From NCBI GenBank assembly GCA_022828595.1, contig JAKGHH010000002.1, forward strand, positions 45,726,222-45,790,221: a DNA stretch of 64,000 nt. The letters are read 5' to 3'. Shown in pieces: positions 58,483 through 64,000 of this stretch. The number at the start of each line of letters is the position of its first letter. Positions within the stretch are counted from its first letter, which is position 1. The notes under the pieces are model-generated. The model searched no databases. It had not been told where the DNA came from and saw only the letters and a list, made by a program, of their open reading frames with translations. The translations under genes and the position numbers were made by a program. The DNA comes from Nelumbo lutea (taxonomy: Eukaryota > Streptophyta > Magnoliopsida > Proteales > Nelumbonaceae).

Positions 58483-59803
58483 TTGGGTGTTTAAAGAACT
58501 TTAAATTCCAAAATTGTACTTCTATTATTTATTCAAAGGATTTTGCCCCTTCATTTATACTTTGATAACCAACAATTCTTGAAAATATTAGTTTTCATAT
58601 GATTAAAATAGCTAGCATGACATATGTGTCCATAGGTTCTTCTTCTCTTGTAACAACAAAAAAAAAATGCCTTGGTGATGGCGTAAAAAATGTGAATGAC
58701 TCTTTTGGTTTCTCGAGAGATTCTTCTATATTCGACAATAATTTGCTAAACAGCTCTTTACTGGTGAGGTAGTAGCAACAATTTCAAGCGAATAGCAATG
58801 TAGGATCCTTGTCGAATGCTTCTCTGACATTATATTTGTGTGAGTTAGGGTTTAGGAAAAAATAGAAATGGGTGAAAAATAAACAAAAGGGGGGAATGGC
58901 TTTGCCCATATTCATCATTTTGAAAATTTTATTTTCGCCCCCTTGAATTACACAAAGGGCATTTTGATAATTTAGTACCTTTTTTCTGCTGATTCTGATA
59001 ATTTAACATTTAAAAGGGTTTTTGTTGCAAATGAAAGTATAAGGAGATATTTGTCACTGATCCCATAGTACATTGGGGTCTTTGTAATTTCACGTAATTT
59101 CACAACCATACCACCTCTTTTTAAAAATGAAAATATTTGTTTTGAACTATCGTATATAATTGTGGTTATGTTCTAGATCACATAAAACCATTTGTTCATG
59201 GTTCAATTTTTGGATTCAACATATTGTTAGCTTTGTTCTGTGAATCACATGTATAAAAGCAATACATCTACCATTCAACTTTAACCATAAATCCATTTAT
59301 TTTATTTATCACACGTGAACAATAAGATATAATATGTGAGCATCCCTAGGCGTAGTCCACGGCAATAGAAACTTGTTTTATCAAGTAAGTCTATAAGAAC
59401 TGGGTTTTTTCTCTTGTTTTCTTTTTCCGATTCACAAGCTGACCATCCCTGCTGTCTCAGCCTATATAAAGTGCAGTTGTATAGGGTGACATGTCAAAAA
59501 GAGGACCAGGAAAGGATGGGTTCAGTATGTTTTTCATTTCTCGTTCCATATTCTTATATAAAAACATTTAACGGACAGTAACTACATATCTAGAGGCTGT
59601 ACTGTATTTATTTCAGTGTGCTAGGCCTCCTTATCTCAGTCGATTGCACAGATAATAACGAAAGAGAAAAAGAAACACATTAACAATGTTATCAGATCAA
59701 AATAATATCTCAACCAATTTCAACGTGGTGAGAACGATAGAGATGCCTTACCCACTTCTTTTAAATTTTATGCATTGTCCTTACACTGAGTTCAAATCAG
59801 GCC
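58483..59803 (+). other. no clear gene; TATA box at 59463-59470
   Basis: TATATAAA at 59463 with a following transcript-like stretch could be a promoter for the short ORFs at 59686 or 60152. The 59686-60045 frame runs through a foldback repeat and is not credible as a protein as it stands. Confidence 0.3.
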
Positions 59804-59867
59804 CCCACAACGTTTCACGGCGGGATGTGCTGTGGGACGTTGTGGGGGGGGGGGGGGGGGCTGATTT
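59804..59867. repeat. foldback with a 17-G homopolymer
   Basis: AAATCAGGCCCCCACAACGT on the left faces ACGTTGTGGGGG...CTGATTT on the right. The right arm has 17 consecutive G (59844-59860), against five C in the left arm. It is probably a small inverted-repeat element whose G tract expanded, or a sequencing or assembly artefact in the run. Confidence 0.75.
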
Positions 59868-60151
59868 GGTCTTCCCTCACTGCTCTGGGTTCCATCTTAT
59901 GATTGTTCATTCCTCAACATTTACTGTTTCAAAGACAAAGGAGAGACTGCATCATGACCAATCACTGCCTTCTGATATAACGAGGATGCCATACTCAAGA
60001 ATGCCATACCAGAAACAGAGAACCCAGTTCTTATTTCGAAGTTGAGAGTAAGCTTAGTAGAAACAAGAGAATGTTGTGCCTTTTAGTTATCATATACTCC
60101 CATAGCTCATTTCGTGTTTGAAACACTTATCTTCCCTTACAGTTTCAAGAC

Positions 60152-60936
60152 ATGGGAGAGAGAGTGGAAGAGGTAAAAAGCCTCCTCTCCTCTTTGACCA
60201 AACTGAAACCATTGCTTATCTTTCTCAACTGTGATAATGGGTTGGCCAAAAACATGCATGAAAGGGCAGATCTGTTATGGACACACCGCGGCAACGCACT
60301 GCGGCGTAGTCATAGGCAACAACACGCACTGCCCGGCAGCGCTGCACAGCAGCACACAGCACGCACCACCCGACAGCAGCACTGCGAGACGCACGCACCG
60401 CCCGGCAGCAGCAGTAGGGCGGGACCCACATGACAACTCATCAGGGTGGGTCCGCACTTATCTTACCACATCAGCTCTTCTCGCCAACTCGCCGCCAACT
60501 ACTCCATTCATCATCCCTTATCCTTATCTTATCTTATCTTAAGTAAGAGTTGTGTTACCATTAGGAGTAGGTAATTAGGAGTTTAAGTTTGACTTGGATT
60601 ACCCTAGCCTAGCCGAATCCAACAAGGAATTCCCTTCTGTAATCTCCTATTTAAAGAGCTACGAATTGAATAAAGACATTCAGTTTTCTAGTCAAGAAAG
60701 AGAGTGAAGAGAGTTCGGGTGGTCTCTTGGACAAATCACCCATTCGGTTTTCCAACAATAGGGTCTACAAGCAAGGGAAGGCGCAAGGGAAAGCAGGGCT
60801 TTCTCCCCGTGGACTGACCCATGACGAGATCCTACGCGCGGGCCCATAACAAGATCTCTCTGCTCTTCTCCCTCTTAAAGAAGTATACTACAGCCTCAAA
60901 GCAAGCCATGTGTCTTTGCTTAAATTAGACGACTGA
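60152..60936 (+). pseudogene. short ORF split by a solo LTR
   Basis: A splice-acceptor-like TTCCCTTACAG stands just upstream of ATG 60152 (MGERVEEVKSLLSSL). The frame runs 121 nt to the insertion point and, after the LTR and one duplicate of AGATC, continues in the same frame from 60857 to TGA at 60934-60936. The undisturbed frame would be 66 codons plus stop. The family is unknown to me. That the frame closes cleanly across the insertion suggests real coding sequence, perhaps an exon of a larger gene. Confidence 0.4.
60273..60851 (+). mobile_element. solo LTR, 579 bp, with 5-bp target duplication
   Basis: Perfect ends TGTTATGG (60273) and CCATAACA (to 60851) are flanked by AGATC at 60268-60272 and 60852-60856. 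Inside are a GC-rich block with GCACTGCCCGGCAGC-type repeats (60285-60420), a TATA-like CTATTTAAAG at about 60647 and AATAAAG at about 60669, so it is a plus-oriented U3-R-U5 unit. No internal retrotransposon sequence remains. The intact ends imply a recent event. Confidence 0.88.
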
Positions 60937-61523
60937 ATCCTTTCCCACAATATCCACTAAAAGACAAAATGATAGTCATTCAGTTCAGCAACTTCAGCTG
61001 CTATCAAACGGCCCCTTAAACTACCCCTATCACAGTTCATAACAATAACTGAAAATTTCCTCTTCCACAACAAAACCCTATCAACCTATGAACTCCAGAA
61101 TCCAGATGAGATTTTTATGATTTTGTTGCTTCATATATGACCATGTGAAGAAGAATGTTATGTATAACAGAAGGTCACACATTCATATATGATCACATCA
61201 TAAGAAGAAATGAGGTAAAACACCTGTTTAGAACTATTTTTTACCATAAAAATTTGGGCATTTGAGAACTATACAATTAGTCATCAACCAAAAAAACTAC
61301 TCCATCTTCTTTTATGAAGTCATGTGTTGTGTGATCAACAACCTGCATGTGCCAAAAGCAGATTATATTAAAGCCATAAATAATTATAAGATCTGTGATG
61401 CAAGGCATATATAGATGTAATCTCCATATAAAAATGCAGGTCTTTCTTTAGGGTTAGTCCCAAGGTCTTGAAATTTGACATTGCATGATTTGGAGTGATT
61501 TTCTTCTCTTAGGAGACTGTCAG
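60937..61523. other. no gene seen
   Basis: AT-rich flank. No repeat borders or coding motifs. Confidence 0.4.
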
Positions 61524-61687
61524 CAAGGTTCAAAGTATTGATATGATATGCCCCATATCATATCTTTGAGGTACCAATACGCTAAATGCAATGGGTTTTG
61601 GGGTTTGACCACTTTCAGGATGTAGTGAGGCCAAAGATCTGAAATGCAAGTGCATGCACATCGGGTGTATTGATATTATGAACCTTG
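61524..61687. mobile_element. 164-bp MITE, CAAGGTT family
   Basis: CAAGGTTCAAAGTATTGATA on the left and TATTGATATTATGAACCTTG on the right are inverted. The flanks ACTGTCAG and ACTTCTGG agree only partly, so the duplication is decayed. Confidence 0.75.
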
Positions 61688-62938
61688 ACTTCTGGTCACC
61701 TTCCTTTGTATTTTCTCTTTTTTTATTATTACAAAAGGACTCCAAACAGCTTAAGACAAATGAGATTTTTTAACCAAGTTCAACAATTAAACATATTAAA
61801 AGAAAACCCTACATTCTGTTTATTATGTCAGTGTCCTATAAAAGAAAACATGTCATTTCTGCATATCAATTTAGTAAAACTCCGTATACTTCAAGTCTAC
61901 AAAAGATATGCATTCTACATGGGGAGAGGGAGAGAGAGAGACTTCTGTCTCCCACTAGTTGGGACTGGTGACACTTCCCTCATTTCTTCCTATTTTAATA
62001 AAATTTGTGTTATCCATCAAAAGAAATTGAGAATCTCCCAATACTGTGAATGACTATACAGTGTAATAGCATTCACAAAACAACAAAAGTGTGTTACAAA
62101 AAAGGGAATCTGTACAGAGATTTGAAGCTTTTACACATGAAAAGATCATTGCAGTCATATTTCAGATAACTTCATCTATCTGAGAGGATTTATTTTCAAA
62201 TGTTCTGCTGTTTCTCTCCATCAAAATTATCAAAAAGACAGTAGCAGGCAGCATGAACCAAATTATCTTTCCAGTTCTGGTCAAGCCCTCAATGTGCCAA
62301 CTCTTACAGCACTTTGTGTACAAAAAAAAACAAAAAAAAACAAAGGTTAGGTACATATCCAGTACACCCCTCCCAAGATAGCTGGGAGAAACATTGGGTA
62401 ATGGCATTTTTAAATCTAACAATTAATAAAATCTCCATGTAATCTGTTGATGGTAAAAAAAAAGGTCAGAAAAGGCAACAAGACTAGGGTTTGGTTGGCA
62501 AGGGGAAGGTAATGGCATTTTTGGACAGGTAATTGGAAAGTAATGTGGCCTATTATTTTGGACATGCATAGCACAAAGATCAATGATGGAACCAATAGGA
62601 ACGAATGGCTTCATTCGAGAAGATGGCCCAACATACCAGGGAAATATCAAGAAGACATAGGCTTAACTGAAAAGAATTGAATATAGAAAACCTAAAGAAA
62701 GGCTCCAGACAGCGTGGATGAATCATCTGATTCATGTTGCCAGCCCAAAATACTTATTACACAATTATAATGCAAGGAATGTCGTCACTATATTTTATGT
62801 ACATAGCACAAGAGATGGATAATAAAGCAATAACTCATTTAATTGGCAACAAGTCGGATAACCTTGTCTACAACCTCAAGTTCAAGTGAAATCTGGTTTT
62901 GGCAAAATAGCTCCTATTTTGATTGATACCCTACTAAT
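61688..62938. other. no gene seen
   Basis: It holds a GA run at 61922-61940 and a CAAAAAAAAA repeat at 62325-62345. Open frames on both strands match nothing known to me. Confidence 0.4.
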
Positions 62939-63181
62939 CATGGTTCAAAGTACTGAAATGAATCATACCATATTGTACAATACATATAGGTTCTGAGGTT
63001 TCTGATACGCCATAGACAAGGAATTAGAGATTTCTGACAACATTTAAATATGGTAGTACATAGAATATGATGGTTGAATGATGGGCATCCAGTGAAAATG
63101 TAAAGATTATAGTTTATCTATGCTTTGAATGCCTCGATCCTTGAAAACGCAGTATCAACCATGTCAATACTTTGAACCATA
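62939..63181. mobile_element. about 243-bp MITE, CAAGGTT family
   Basis: CATGGTTCAAAGTACTGA and the inverse TCAATACTTTGAACCAT mark the ends. The interior has GATACGCC-type motifs like other copies. The flanking 8-mers match at about 5 of 8 positions. Confidence 0.7.
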
Positions 63182-63559
63182 ACACTGATTCATAAGTTCT
63201 ATTGCTAGGGAACTGCACCAAGTGATTGACAGCTTAACAGTAAACCACCTACACTTTGATCATCTTCTGGGTCTTTTAACTAATTTTAGGACCATAACTT
63301 ATTCAACAAGAAGCTCAAGGTTCCATGTGTGGTTACCAGATGGCTCTCCTCAAGACACTAGTATCTCCATAGCTAGAATTATATGACAATCAAAAAGAAA
63401 CACATTGCATTTTTTTGGATCATTAAGTATGAACTTGATTAATGAATAAAGGAAAGCTTCTCAACCTCTAAATAGGATAGAGAGAAGACAATACAATCAG
63501 CCTTGGCTGTGATACAAATGAGTCAAAGCTTACACTACATCAATCACCGGTCCTGGTGT

Positions 63560-64000
63560 TCCCCAAAGAAGCTGGTTCCCTGGTTTCTGGTTACTCCCTT
63601 TCTTGCAAGGGCATCAGATAAGGTATTAGCTGATCCAGGTATCCATTTGAACAAGCAGTTCAATTTGGATGCCAAAGATAGTGATTATCAAATCATCTCT
63701 TGGAGTACCCTTGGGCCCTAACTTTTCTTCTCCATCCAAATGAGCATTACCTTGCAGTCCCTTCCACAATCAAGTTTGATAATCCCAAAGAGTTGACTAG
63801 TTTCAGGAATCAAATGAATGCAAGAATCTCATCTCTCAAGAGGTTTCCAGCCCCAATTGGTCCAGTGAAGCTCATGACAACAATTCCATGATTCTACTCC
63901 TGAAGGTTCCAGATTGCCAGGGCTACATCCATCATAATTTAATTTCAGTCTCTCCATCGCTGGGGATAACCAGATGGTATTGATGCACTCTTTAACTCTT
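63560..64000 (-). pseudogene. RNase H domain remnant of a LINE-type retrotransposon
   Basis: The minus strand reads LKLNYDGCSPGN (first catalytic Asp, about 63950-63915), degraded middle parts, LIVEG near 63780, then KWIPGSANTLSDALARKG (about 63655-63602, with the last conserved Asp). This is the order of the plant RVT_3-type RNase H found at the C-terminus of many LINEs and related pseudogenes. Stops and shifts are frequent. It continues beyond the window; the upstream reverse transcriptase would lie there. Confidence 0.65.

Noticed and set aside
59686..60045. 119-codon plus-strand frame
   Set aside because: It reads through a foldback and a 17-G run; its Gly stretch is an artefact of that run.
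60225..60457. Cys- and His-rich frames on both strands
   Set aside because: They come from GCACTGCCCGGCAGC-type repeats in the solo LTR.
1..64000. CRISPR arrays, bacterial operons, phage or defence systems
   Set aside because: No regularly spaced repeats and no prokaryotic gene families; introns and plant transposons show this is a plant nuclear genome.

Overview
This window is nuclear DNA of a flowering plant with a repeat-rich genome. The evidence is two plant-only gene families with spliced exons (a ROP-GTPase interactor of the ICR/RIP family and an RCI2/LTI6 membrane peptide), a Tat-lineage Ty3/Gypsy retrotransposon, BED-finger hAT transposons, a CACTA-type terminus and many short inverted-repeat (MITE) elements. 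I cannot name the species. No rRNA, tRNA, CRISPR or prokaryote-like operon was seen. All splice sites and element ends below were read by eye.

Layout. 1-3850: minus-strand Tat-type retrotransposon cut by the window edge (LTR, primer site, broken gag, protease, and an RT joined across a deletion). 4705-14412: nested DNA transposons: an hAT C-terminal fragment, a nearly full-length hAT (5042-9836) that itself holds a 1.26-kb inverted-repeat element with an exact 8-bp target duplication, a CACTA-like terminus at 9899, a 405-bp hAT-type MITE, and an hAT N-terminal fragment. 14.4-23.3 kb: decayed repeats, a doubly deleted hAT relative (18261-19795) and several MITEs. 24521-28237: the ICR-type gene (minus, three coding exons, 618 aa), with possible leader exons up to about 29.9 kb. 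30-39 kb: no convincing gene; MITEs, foldbacks and tandem duplications. 39.44-49.64 kb: a second Tat-lineage element, plus strand, with decayed gag-pol, a second RNase H, an integrase lacking its usual acidic residues, a tandem-repeat spacer and a long antisense ORF before the 3' LTR. 54325-54593: a compact two-exon RCI2/LTI6 gene (minus) missed by simple ORF calling. 58-61 kb: a MITE inserted in one unit of a tandem duplication, so the empty site is preserved next door, and a solo LTR with perfect ends that splits a short ORF. 63.56-64 kb: an RNase H pseudogene of LINE type.

Only the ICR-type and RCI2 genes look functional. They are unrelated in role: one is a coiled-coil scaffold that binds ROP GTPases at membranes, the other a tiny stress-linked plasma-membrane proteolipid. 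The rest records repeated transposition. At least three short element families make 8-bp target duplications, consistent with mobilisation by hAT transposases, and decayed hAT transposases are present in the same window.
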